Source: Salvia splendens (Eukaryota > Streptophyta > Magnoliopsida > Lamiales > Lamiaceae). Taken from it: a stretch of DNA of 64,000 nt. The DNA lies in NCBI RefSeq assembly GCF_004379255.2, contig NC_056046.1, forward strand, positions 13,392,001 to 13,456,000. The letters are read 5' to 3'. A program made the translations under genes and the position numbers. Positions 1 to 13,200 of the stretch are shown here, piece by piece. Below the pieces are notes generated by a model. The model was not told the origin of the DNA, made no database searches, and saw nothing but the letters and a program-made list of their open reading frames with translations. How positions within the stretch are numbered: position 1 is the first letter of the stretch; every line of letters begins with the position of its first letter.

Positions 1-453
1 GTCCAAAATTTCATGTTGGAGAATGTTATTTTGAATCTGGGCTACGATTTTCAAAAGAGGGCAACCATGAAGGATAGTTTGACACAGTGATACTATGTTG
101 ATTCATTTGGCTAGAAATAAATAAGGGGGTCTTTAAGTATATTATGGAGTAATAAGAGGATTTATGGAGAGGACGAGAGGTTGACGTTGAAGTTTGCAAT
201 GTGAATTTTAAGCACAAAGAGTCATGAGGGTGTCTTTGAGAACGATCCCGTTAGATATGGAGTGTAATGTATATTTGGATGTATTAAGTATTTACCATGA
301 ATGTGTAATAAAATTTCATGCTTACCTGTTCATGGTGCATATTTGTGAAATTAAATTTTTTTATTTCTATTTGAATAAAAGAACCTGCATTTGGTGTGTT
401 AGAATATAAGAATATTGAGTAGTACTGTATTTAATAGTTTGAATATTCAACAG
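1..453. other. Part of the first VPS13 intron
   Basis: AT-rich sequence ending in a normal acceptor (ACAG before 454). The first coding exon of VPS13 is not in it. An ATGTTGGAG at 13-21 resembles the start of VPS13 proteins only by chance, because the following codons do not fit chorein. Nothing else is recognised. Confidence 0.6.
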
Positions 454-3400
454 GTGATGTAGAACTGACCAATATGGAACTGAAGCCAGAGGCACTCAAT
501 GCGTTAAAATTACCAGTGAAGGTTAAGGCTGGGTTTCTTGGATCAGTGAAGCTTAAGGTGTGTCACAGTTGGTGGTTTTCCTTATCTGAAGAAGTTATTC
601 TTCTACTCCCATTAGTTTGATTTAGATATGTTATATGTATTGTTGATTATTTGGTCTACTTCATTTTTAAACTGCACTTGGTTTGTCATTAGGAATTACA
701 CAGCCATTTATATGTTTTGAATTATAATTTGGGACAAGCCATCAAAATTCTCCTTTATGGAACCAGTTGTAGCCAAAACTTGAAGTTTTATTTTAGTGGC
801 AAGTTGACTCCACTTTTGTAGTCATGATTACTATACCTGCACATTTTTTCTTAAGGATCCCCAAAATAGTTGCAGATTTTATTCAGATGATAACAAGGTA
901 CCTTTTATGTTATAATAATGTTAATGTCTACGCAACGGTAGTTTCGTTCTCACCTTGTTACTCTCTTCTCTTCTAACTGACATGAAATCATTGAAATTCC
1001 GAAGCTGAATCAATTCCATCCTTAAAATCTCAAATAACCAAATGGAATATGAATATTCTGCTTCAAATGGATTCACTATTCTATGTAGGTTATTTCTATA
1101 CTATAAACATAGGGGATTGGGTGTTGGAGGTTGACCAAATATGGTTAATATGTATGGTGAGGTATGCAAGAAAATCGATTGTGTCATGGGTTGACTACTA
1201 CATCCACTTAGGTGTCTATGATAATAATTGCTAGAGTCTATCAAGCTTTCCTTCAATTGTTGGGGTTAGCAATCAGATCGGGAGGGGAAGGGTGTTCCCT
1301 TATGAGCTTTTCTAACGTTATATCAGATTTCCATAGCTCATGATCAACCATATCACTTTGTCTCCCCTCATAGGTCTCATTAAATGAATTGTATGCTTTT
1401 CTTGGAATTTGTATATTGATTGTATCCCGGGGTCACTGAAATGTCTGACATTTGCTCTATTCTTGGCTCGTTGGAGAATTTGAGATTGGTGCAAGGTATT
1501 TGATATAAGGACTGTGTCCTGTTAAACCACATAGGAAACATGTATTGGATTAAATACACTTGTGAATTTATAAGCTAGTTTGTATATGTCTTCATACAAC
1601 ATGTCTTTTTCTGTGGTCTAGGTTCCTTCCTGTTCATTTTTAATGCTTCTACTCTTATAAGAATAGGTTCCGTGGAGCAGGCTTGGGCAAGACCCAGTTT
1701 TAGTTTATCTAGATCGCATTTTTTTATTAGCCGAGCCTTCAACCATGGTTGAGGGATCTAGTGAGGATGCTGTCCAAGAAGTTAAGAAGAGTCGTATCCG
1801 AGTAAGAATTGCATTCTGATTCTTCGTTTCCATATTTATTGGTAGTATTTATTAATCATGAATCATAAATATCTTTGAGCAGGAATTGGAAAAGAAGCTG
1901 CTGGAGAGTCAACAACAGCTGAATATGGAAGTGGTATGGGCTTTCAAAAAGAGTAGTACTCAACTACTCACATGCACAAATAATAATATTGTGTATTTGA
2001 GGTTTCTAGGTCTAGCAAGACGATCCATTTGATTAATTGTAAATTAATATTAGGGATATCAATCTACGCTTTTTATGAGCTACAAATATGCTTATAAATT
2101 GTGTAAAATTAGTTATTAATGATAGTAATCTGTAGACTGGATAATAACAACCACTTAAACTACAAAAGGGAAGAGTAGTGCTTTTGAATCATGTCTGTAG
2201 TATGTATTTTAGGCTCTGTAGTCGATTTGGTCCTTGCATATTTTCCTTTCAAACTGTACGATAGATATTCATTTACGGGAATTGCATATGTTTCGTTGTG
2301 ACATGTGACACAACCACTGATGACCATGTTTCAAAATACCTGTATAATTATCTGAGTCCGTTTCTTGAAGTATTTAGACCATAATTTGACCACCTTTTCT
2401 TTCTTTGTTTGTTCTTTTCCCAAGAATAAATCTTGGCTTGGATCTTTAATCAATACGGTTATCGGGAATCTAAAGCTTTCCATATCAAATATTCACATCA
2501 GATATGAAGATCTTGAGAGGTAAATTAAGTGTTGGATACTTCAGCCCCCCCTTAGTGTTTCTCACCCTCCTTCCCCTTCTCCTATCATCTGATCATCTCT
2601 GACTGGGCACTCATGCAACAATTTTTCCAGTAACCCAGGGCATCCATTTGCTGCTGGTGTGACCTTAGATAAACTCTCAGCGTTCACAGTGAATGATAAA
2701 GGGGAGGAGACTTTTATAACCGGAGGTGCATTGGAGAGAATCCAGAAGGTTTAATTTTTCCAATGTCCAAATGAAGCATAGCGTGCTTACTTTTTCCATT
2801 GAATTATTTGGCTTTGATCTTATGTTTTGGTTTGATGATATTATCTGGCAGTAGTCTCATCTTAAATGAAATTTTGCTGATGAGCTGGTGATCTTAGTAC
2901 GTGCATTGAGATCTGACTGCTTTTGTAAATATAAAGTTCTCATATTTCTGTTTGATATATTATGGCTTGCTACAAAAGGTAATAGTAAGAATAGATGAAA
3001 ATTGAGGGAACAAAGCTATCATTTCATAGCAGAAGTAGTCGATTTGATTGATGAATTATAATTAGCGTTTTAAATATAATTGCAGAAATACATAGGTCTG
3101 ATATACATATTTTGTTGGGCATGAGTGCTAAAAGGTTTAGTTAACTTAATAATCCAGCAATTCAGAAGCAGTAATGGAATGCCTCCAACAAACTAACAGT
3201 AACAGCTGCAATAAATTATAGTGATGGCGAGGATACTTGGTCATAATCGTAATTATGAACATTCGTTATATCATGATAGAATATAACATTTAGTGTAATA
3301 GTCAGATGATTGTCTACTCCTATGTAAAGTAGGAACTCTTTCGACAAATTTAATAAGATTCAAACTCATAAGGCCTAGTTCATGTAGAAGTCTATATTTG

Positions 3401-6400
3401 TTGGATTTGAATCATGGTATAAGAAAAATAGCAGCTTATTTAGAGGATCACACTCCATGCATTCTGTTTAGGCCTTAGGAGAATATTTGAAGAATCTCCG
3501 GAGGATGTATGAGAGAGAGTGAATTTTGAAGTAGATTTCATATCATTAATAAAAGACCGAAGTCCAAAATTGGTCCTCTACATTTGCCCAAAAAAACTTT
3601 TTTGGTCCTACAAATTTAACGTGTTAGCTTCTAGTCCCAAATATTATGTTTTTGGTCCATAATTAACAGTTCCATAAAAAATTAATGGTCAACTACATTT
3701 TGACCAAATTATTGAGTTAATTTTCATTCTAATTAATCAGATTAATGAGTTAATTATTATTGTCCAGATAAAAAATACTCCCTCGGTCCCAACTAAGTTG
3801 AGTTGTATTTCTTTTCGGGATGTCCCGACTAAGTTGAGTTGTATTCCTTTTCGGGATGTCCCAACTAAGTTGAGTCATTTCCTTTTTTGACAAAAATCTA
3901 AACATCTTAATACTCTTACTTTATTCCCTCTCCAACTTTACTCTCTCTTATCTCTCCTACTTTATTATCTCTTCTATTTTATTTTATCTTCATATAACCC
4001 ATTTAACACAATTTCTTAATTTTCGTGCCCAAAAAAAATGCCTGGACTTAGTTGGGACGGAGGGAGTACTTATTTTTTTTAAAGAACAGTTAATTAGGTT
4101 AAAATAGTTGATTAGAATGATAAATAACTCAGTAATCTGGTCAAAATGCAGTGCTTCAAATATCTATATTGACGGAACTGTTTTGTAATTAAAGTCTCTA
4201 TCCATATGCAAGGCTTCTGCTTGTTATATCCGCTTTTTAAAGCAGTCAGACGGCCATCAAAGCCATACTATTAGAGGGTACCTGAATTAAAGGTCTTTCA
4301 GAAGATAATATACTAACTGCTATGCTTGTTTGCCCTATTTACACCTTTTCAACTAATACATCATTGTTTGTAACTTTAGACCGTAAAACTGGAAAGAATG
4401 GCTGTTTATTTGGATGCTGATATCAGGCCATGGTATATTGCAAAATCATGGGAGGATTTGCTACCATCCGAGTGGGAACAGGTATTTTATGATTTGCTGT
4501 CTGCTTGTTGACTATATTTAATTTATTTACGACTCCTATCTAATCTGTGCGTGTTCTAGATCTTCAAATTTGGGACTAAGGATGGAAAACCTGCAGCGAG
4601 TGTTCTGGAAAAGCACTCTTATGTTTTGCAACCAGTAAGTGGAAGTGCCAAGTATTCAAAAGACCGCTCTGATGCTTCCACTAAGAAAGATCAAGCACTG
4701 CAGAATGCTGATGTGAAACTTGACGATGTGACCCTTTGCTTGTCAAAGGTTTGTAATTGGAGTTTTCGCCTCTCTAGTCTGCTACATAAACACACTTTCA
4801 CCTATAACTAATTATTTTATACTCAATGGCAGAATGGGTACCGTGATTTGTTGAAATTGGCTGATAATTTCACAGCCTTCAATCAGAGACTGAAATATGC
4901 TCATTATCGTCCACGCGTATCTATAAAAATTGATCCAAGATCATGGTGGAAGTTCGCCTGCAAAGCAACTTCAGACCAAATGAAGAAAGCCAGGTTCAGG
5001 CTCTTTTAAAATGATTCAGATGCTGTGATTTTTTTCTAAATGTACAAATAGAGATGTCTAGTTGTGACTGTGTAGTGTTTTCCGTTGCCGAAGGAAAAAA
5101 ACTGGCCAATAATTAAGCCAAACTCCAGAACTGTGATTTTTATTAGCCCAGTATAACAAATAAATGATATTTCGAGCATTACCTGGCAAGAAAGAAGTTG
5201 GACAGGAAGTGTCAAGTTACTATGTTTAGTTGTTAAATATGGCGAGGTTGGAATTGGGTGATAGATTGGAGTTGCTAGAATTGAATATTGATCATCATTT
5301 TGGTATCTGCATACTTATGTTGAACAAAACATCTTCTTGGGAATTTTCGGTACACCCTGAATTTATTCCAAGCATATAGTCACAACTTGAGAAAACTGAG
5401 AGGTGCTACATATTTTAAGTTGTGATGTATCTTTTGAAAAATATTTTTTTCCTGGTGCTAGTTGTCCATTATGGTGTAGATTCTGGAGATTTTTTACTCC
5501 TATTATCCTAGTTAATGAACAAAGGATTAGTGGAATTAACACTTAAACTTCTCCTACCAGCATGAGTCCTATATTTCAAGAGGTTTAGAGCTGATGTCCT
5601 ATATTTCAAGGGATAGACCTTGTAATCTGTTATATACTCCACTTTCTTTGATGATATCTCATGCTTGGTGGCGCTGTGAGTTTTATTCTCCCTTCTTGTG
5701 TTTTGAACTGGTTAAAACTTATCTGTCCCATTTTTTGTTGGCAGTGGAAAATTGCCATGGGAGCAAGTCCTGCGATATGCTAGATTGCGTAAGAAATACA
5801 TATCGCTCTATGCTGCATTACTCAAATCAGATCTTGAACGCACTGTGATTGATGACAACAAAGAGATAGAGGAACTTGATAGGGAACTTGATATAGAAGT
5901 CATTCTTCAGTGGAGGTATATATTTGTGCTACTATTTATTTTGTTGGAAAGCTGAAGTTTTACTGTAATAGAAGCAATGATGTTTGTTTCCTTTCCAGAA
6001 TTAGACAAATCATAGTTGGTGGTGGTGGTGGTGGGGGGGGGGGGGGTTGTGGGTTCCTAGGAGCTTTTAAAACACCTTGGTTAATGGTTACTTCACTGTG
6101 ACTGCTTATTTAGTTATGTACCAGTGTTTGGAATCAGAAATATTATTTTTTCATTTTTGGTGGTAGAACTTCAACATGTACAAATGATTGGGCATCTTTG
6201 ACTAGAGAATTACTCTGCAGAATATGGAACTGCTTAGTCTTCATCTGGATTTGAAAATCTTTGCAAAATTATTTTGAAATCTGAAATAGCTTCTGTACGC
6301 AGCATCATATTTTCCAGTAGAGAATATACTTACTTTTTGCTAGAAGGATTTTCCTCTTTAATGGATTCACTTTCTGACTCCAACATACATTATTTGTAAT

Positions 6401-7145
6401 CACTGCTTTGATTTTGAACAGGATGTTAGCCCATAAGTTTGTGGAGCAATCAACTGAAGCAGAACTCTTTCTAAGAAAGCAAAGAGAAAAAAAATCATGG
6501 TGGTCATTTGGATGGTAAAGAAGTCTGCCATCTACTGTTATTTTTATTTTATGTATTTCATAAGCTTAGCATATTTACGTATGCATAAGTAATTACCACT
6601 GTTTCAGGACCAATCAACCTGTTAAAGATGAAAATGAACCAGGGGCTCTCACTGGAGAAGATTGGAAGAGATTGAATGATATTATTGGATACAAGGAAGC
6701 TGATGAGGAACAACTATTGATCCATGACAAGCGGAGACCAAATATGTTCTTGAAGCTTTTTATGAAACATAATGCATCAAAGCTGATGGACTCTGAGGAG
6801 TGCCTTGCTGACTTATCCTGTGATAATCTTGAGTCTTGCATAAAGCTGTATCCGGAGACACAAGTTGTTGATGTAAAATTGGGATCATACAGATTACTCT
6901 CCCCAAATGGTCTTCTTGCTGAGGTAGGATGGTTTTTTTGATGTATTTATGTGCTACATATTTACGTATCACTTGGTTTAGTAAGTCCAAACCATTTTAT
7001 TCAACTTTACAGAGTGAAAGTGAGTCAGATTCACTGGTTGCTCTCTTTAGCTATAAACCTCTTGATGGAGATCTCGACTGGAGTCTGGTTGCTAAAGCGT
7101 CACCGTGTTATGTGACTGTAAGATGGCAGTTCGTTTTAATCTACT

Positions 7146-7202
<57 letters not shown>

Positions 7203-10200
7203 TCAATATGTAACTTGAGATTCACTTTTTGTTTGGTTTAGTATTTGAAGGACTCCATCAATCAAATCATTGACTTTTTTCAAAGTAGTGCTACTGTGAG
7301 TCAGACTCTGGTCCAGGAAACTGCTTCTGCTGTGCAGGTTTGTACTATGACCTTCGTGCTATGTACTCATGGTTTTCTTCACTGCTAGAGGTTGCTTTAG
7401 TCATGATATTTGGGTTTGAGTAACTTGTGATTGGTGCTAGTTTGGATGTCCGTATTTTAGAGTGCTTGGTAAAGTGCTTATACTGCACATGCAATTCTTA
7501 AATTCACAATGCTCCATGGGAAAGGGGTGGAAGAGTTGATTAACAATTTTGGGGTCATGCTGATACCAGTATATTCTCACTCTAGTGCACTAATAATAAG
7601 TTAGGTAGGATGATGGATATTTTATCCATCCGTTGGTTACTTTGTTTTTTTGCATTAATATTGTATTTTGTTAGCTTTATCTTTTTAAATCTTGCTCCTC
7701 CTCACCTAAAGGTTTGTGAACCGTTGAAAGACTGTTGAGTTCCTGATGTTTACTTGCCTTCCACTTTATATATTGAGTATGTATATTATGTTACTCCCTC
7801 CATACCACTGAAGATGACACACTTTCCTTTTTGGTTTGTCCCAACCAAAATGACCCATTACTTAAAATGAAAATTCCTTATCTCTACTTTATTTCATCTC
7901 TCTTACTTTACTCTCTCCACTCAACACATTAAATAAAGTTGCATTAAATCCCGTGCCGTCCAAGGAAGGGGTCATCTTTCTAGGGACGGAGGGAGTAATT
8001 TTTTTATTAATCAGATTCCCCATCCTATTTTACTTACAGTGTCTGCATTAGGTAATTAAATTTTCTGGTTTGCCACACCTCAACAAAAAATTGGTTCAAT
8101 ATTTTTTTTCTCTATTGTGAATGACAGCCTATCTACGGTTGTTGACATTGGATTATTTTAACTTTGACTACTTATAATATATGTTTACACATGGCAAACA
8201 CACACATAAGATTGTTATCAAGGTCATTCAATGTTAATAGCTATCAAGGACATCGCTGTAGTTTGGATCTTCCAGAAGCGCTGTTCTTGATGTATTAAAT
8301 TTGAGTGATTAATTTAGCTTGTGATTTAAGATCATGGCAATTTGTTCTTGATGATTATTATCAGATATTGAACCAACAACCTACTTAAATCATATTTATG
8401 TCTATGGGCAGTATTTATGCTTACTGAAGTTGATATTTCAAAGTATTGGCTGCTACTGAAATGCTTACATTTTTAACTCCTTTAATGGAGAACCCTTCTC
8501 TGTATCCAACAGAGAATTATTTTTGTTTCTGATAGTTCAGTAGACAGGTGTTGCTTCTCTCTTAAGTTGTATATGCAGCTTTGATTTGTAAGTTCAAATC
8601 TTCTACATCTAACTATTTATTGGGTATTGGTGGCTGAAAAATTGTGCAAGTTTAGTTACTTCTCTTGTCATCTAGCTTTCATGTCAAACCCAACACCTAA
8701 TACCTTCTCTGTTATGAACTGATCAATAATTTATCAGCAAAACTGACCAATTATATATGTCAAATTGAAAGGGACTTCATTGTTTCAGTAGGATTATTCC
8801 TTGATAAGTTTTCCTATTATTATTTCTTTGCAGTAGTAATGTTCTTAGCATGACCTTTTATCAATTATTCTTACTGGCATGTTTCCCTTGCTATCTGGAG
8901 CAGTTTATCTGAAAGATGTATAGTATTTCTTTTCTGCTCTCTTATGTTATCATATTATCCTTGCAGATGACCATTGATGAAGTGAAGCGCACAGCGACTA
9001 AGCAAATGAACAGGGCATTGAAAGAGCGCATCAGGTTATTTGCAATAATTTGAAACTACAGAACTAGCTATTGCCAATTAAGTAGGGATTGATGATGGTG
9101 AAAGCTTTGAATGTTAGAAAGCCGCTGGCCTTGTTTAGCCCTTATGTTTGAGGACATCACTTGGCTCAATCCAAGGATGCAACTCTAAGTTGGCTGTTGC
9201 AGAGACAGACAATACTTATGTGCTTGACATCAGCTGTTGGGTCTAGTTGGTGCAAATATTTCATCGGAGAAGTATTATCTGATAATTTTGAGTACTACAC
9301 CCTTCGTCCCATAAAAAATAGACTATTTTTGTCATTTTGATCCATCCCATAGAAATAGACACTTCTATTTTTGGGAACTTTTTCTCTCTATTGAGGTGGC
9401 CCCATTCTCCACTAACAGTACTCCAATCACTTTTTCTTCTTATCTCTCTCTCCTACTTTATCAATTGTCCACTAAAATCTGGCCTATACCAAATTGTGCT
9501 ATTTTTATGGGACGGAGGGAGAATTATTTTGGTGAGGAATTGGAAGAACTATATTTGAGGGACATTTGAGTTCTGAGGTTTAAGCTTTGATGTAGTCCCT
9601 AGCTATTCTTGCTTCTTAGTTATGAGATAATAGCCTTTGCGGCTTGCACACCAATATACGTGTATTGGAAATGCTGATACCTGTTGTTATTCGGTCTACA
9701 TTGTGAAAATAAGAGGGGTGCTTTCTAGAAACAATACTTTTCTAAATCATATGATATTCTGAAACATTGAGGAATGTGATAGATAACTATGGCTTGAATT
9801 TTCTGCTATGTGATGAAATTCATTATACATTTCGTCTTATTTGGCTTTATGAATCTTAAATTGAACTTGAGCTATCGTTTGTGAATAATAAGATTTGATG
9901 TTAAAAGTTAGAAAGATAAATTCTACCTGCAAGCCTTTTTTTCTTGCCCTCGTCCATTTGTAGAGGAAGTCACGTCAGCAATTTGGGTTAGTAAGCTAAT
10001 TAAAAATAGAATGCCAACAAAGATATATTCCATTCTTCCACTGAAGATGACCCACTTTCCTTTTTGGTTTGTCCCAATCAAGATGACCCATTACTAAAAA
10101 TGGAAACACTTTTATTTGTACTTTATTCCATCTCTTTTACTTTACTTTCTCCACTTTACATATAAAATAAAACTGCATAAAATCCCATGCCGCCCATGGA

Positions 10201-13200
10201 AGGGGTCATCTTCCTTGGGATGGAGGGAGTACACAATATTGGCCAATATGAGTAACATTTTAATGGTTTTCTGTGAAATCTAGATACTAAATCTTGGCGT
10301 ATTTAGTGGGTAACCTCATAAATATTTCAAGCTGATGAAATTTTTGAATGATTGTAGTATATTCTTAAGTTGTTTTACCTTTTATTTTGGCTAATTTATA
10401 ATCTTCGTTTTTTCAGGTTTCACTTGGATTTAGATATTGCAGCACCCAAGATTACTATTCCTACTGACTTCTATCCTGATAGTGTCCACCCTACAAAGCT
10501 CCTGATTGATCTGGGAAAGTTAGTTATTCGTTCTCAGGTTAGTTTCTCAAGCCTTGAGTTTGGTTTGACTAAACTCTTGAAGTACAATTTGTTTACCTTG
10601 AGAGCTCTACGTTCAGGATGATGCTGAATATGCTTCACCTGAAGAGATGAACATGTATACACAATTCAATTTGGTCTTGAGAGATGTATCAGCTTTTCTT
10701 GTTGATGGTGACTATAGCTGGAGCCTATCTATGCCAAATAGAACTGATGTTTTATCTAAGGGTAGCTCTATCAGTTTCCTACCAGTTATCGATAAGTGTG
10801 GAGTATTTTTAAAGCTTCAGCAGGTGAAAAAGTTATACCTATGTGTCAATCAATTTGAAGTGTTCATGCAATTGAGTGAATTGGCAAATGTTCATGTCAT
10901 TGCATCTTCATTTTGACTTTCCAGATTAGATCACAAGTTGCATCCCTTCCATCAACGCGACTTGCTATGAGACTTCCCTCCATTGGGTTTCACTTTTCTC
11001 CATCACGCTATCATCGTCTAATGCAAGTGGCCAAGATCTTTCAAGGGGAGGATGCAGATCATTCAGCTCTAGTGCGTCCATGGGACGAAGCTGATTATGT
11101 GGGCTGGCATTATCATCTTGCGAGAAAGGTTATTCTGTTTCCTTTTTGTCCAAATGCCTCTCTTTTTTTAGCTTCTAAATGAATATATCATTGAAATTTG
11201 TACTCCCTCCTTCTCACCGCATGTGATTGATTTCTTTTCGGCATGGGATTCAAGAAAAAATGATATTTATTGAGTTAAGTGGAAAGAATAAAGTACGAGA
11301 GAGGATAAAGTAGGAGGGATAAAGAGAGAAGAAAGTATGAGAAAGAGTAAAGTAAGTGTAATTAGATGTTTTGATTTTAACTAAAAATGGAAATCAATCA
11401 CTTGTAGTGGGACAACTAAAAAGGAAAATCAATCACTTGCTACGGGACGGAGGGAGTACTATTGTTATCATTCACTTTTTCCTCATTCAAGCTCTTTTTT
11501 TCAGGGTGTTGGAGGTAGAGAAGCTGTTTGGCAGCGCAGATATTTTTGTATAGTTGGGCCATCTCTTTATATGTTAGAAACTCCCGAGTCAAGAAATTAT
11601 GAACAATACTTCAGGTTTGGAGATGATCAGATTACAATAATATTTCTGATTTTGTTTGCTGATAAAATATACTCCCTCCGTCCACGAATAGGAGTCTTGT
11701 TTACTTTTTTGCACTTGTTTTGTAAAAATGACTATAAATAGTTAAAGTGGAGAAATGATAAAGTAAGAGAGAGAATAATGTAGGCAAGAGTCTTGTCTAC
11801 ATTACTCTCTCTCTTACTTTATCATTTCTACACTTCAACTATTTATTATCATTTTTATAAAACAAGTGCAAAAAAGTAAACTGGACTCCTATTCGTGGAC
11901 GGAGGGAGTAACATCATAGAGTTTATAGCTCAAGAAATAAGTCATATTCTTGCTCCTTTCCAAGCTGTCAAGACTCAAGATTAATAATCATGTTCTTTAG
12001 CCGAGATGATTCAGTTTATAGTCCTCTTGTTATGCATAAAGGTGTCTTAGTTATATATATGCATAAAATTAGTAAAGAGAAAAGCTAGCCTATTATCAAG
12101 AAAAATTATGCAATCTCTTGATGTTTTCCCTGCTGAATTGGTCTCTGGATTCTGCCTTAATATTTCCCTTTTAAATTAGTTCCCTTGATTGTTCATTCTT
12201 TAATAATCTATCTATGGAGTGTGCATTCGCGACCCTCTATTAGGCTGGCCAACTTTAGTAATACGTTGAAGCAAAGTCACAGCAGAGGAAGTGCCCCATT
12301 ATATGGAAGCAAAAACTAAAAATAGCTTTCTGAGAATGTGTTTTTTGGTTAACCTCAAAGGAAATTTGTTTTTAAATTCATGTCTCCACCTGGGACTTTC
12401 TTGTTTATTTGGCGAAGTAATTTAACACAATTTTTTTTATGGTGGGCGGATAAGAGGTTTACATATGGAAAGGTACATCTTTATGAAAAAAATGTTGAAG
12501 GAATGTTGTGGAAATGAGAAGAGGACTATACCAATGATACATACTAAATTCCTGGATGGCACTTAATGTGGTACATCTGCTCCAGACTAATATCTGAAGT
12601 TATACATATCAATGTGATCAGCTATTTGTATCTTTAGCATGTCAGTTAACATGTAATGCCTGCTGATGTTGTGGCTGTATACAGTATACATAGTGATTTG
12701 ACATTTATATTGGTGATTGATTCTGTGATTTTCTCAATCTAGCTTACGGGGAAAACATTTATATCAAGTTCCTGCTGAGCTTCTTGGTAATGTGGAACAT
12801 GTATTGGCTGTTTGTGATGCTGACCGCCCCTATTCCAAGGTAGTCCCAAGGGGTAATATGTCAACATCCTATTAAAGTTAGAAATGCTTTGATGGGACTT
12901 TGTGATTTATGCTTTTCTTTTGGTTTTCATATTCGTGTCTTACTTCTCTAGGTTTTAGAAGATACAAGTGCTCTGATTTTTCGTTTCGACTCTGAAGGCT
13001 CAAGGAAAAATTGGCAAAGCTATCTTCAAGGAGCAATTTATCGTGCCTCGGTACTCTTCTATCTCACTTCTATTTTGTTAAAATGTTAAGGGTGCCTTAT
13101 CCATCTGTCTCTCGCCAGGGTTGTACACCCTAGTGTTAAATAAAAGGTAGAAACAAAACGTTGGGGAAAATTCTCTATATATATCTACTGATCAAAGTAC

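Larger units (their letters stand above)
454..4993 (+). other. VPS13: VPS13 chorein_N and N-terminal region (exons 1-8 seen)
   Basis: Exons: 454-557, 1667-1801, 1883-1933, 2425-2519, 2631-2748, 4380-4481, 4560-4748, 4833-4993. The residues GFLGSVKLK, VPWSRLGQDPV, WLGSLINTVIGNL, IHIRYED and HPFAAGVTL are the hallmark blocks of chorein_N. This module sits at the ER end of the bridge and takes up lipid, while scramblases supply it (family knowledge). The block YRPRVSIKIDPRSWWKFA near the end is the conserved VPS13 stretch that follows the N-terminal domain. All junctions keep frame; split codons occur at 2519/2631 and 4993/5745. Confidence 0.95.
5745..11128 (+). other. VPS13: VPS13 lipid-groove segment before the PH domain
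   Basis: Exons: 5745-5915, 6422-6514, 6608-6923, 7013-7117, 7242-7337, 8967-9034, 10417-10537, 10617-10823, 10925-11128. It encodes LPWEQVLRYARLRKKY, KKSWWSFGW, and then the alternating beta-strand sequence typical of the repeating beta-groove, including LDLDIAAPKITIP. SRVA-like motifs ending in LPSIGFHFSPSRYHRLMQ close the segment. I assign it by continuity and VPS13 similarity. Several introns here hold Stowaway MITEs and one holds a CAT microsatellite. Confidence 0.9.

Noticed and set aside
13..60. ATGTTGGAG as the VPS13 start codon
   Set aside because: The next codons do not fit the chorein N-terminus, and an in-frame link to the exon at 454 is not supported; the true first exon is upstream.
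6016..6101. Poly-glycine reading frame
   Set aside because: Produced by a GGT/G-rich low-complexity stretch in a VPS13 intron; no family match.
6929..7213. Poly-histidine protein
   Set aside because: It is exon 7013-7117 read through into an intron CAT microsatellite; the next exon at 7242 continues the VPS13 frame only after splicing.
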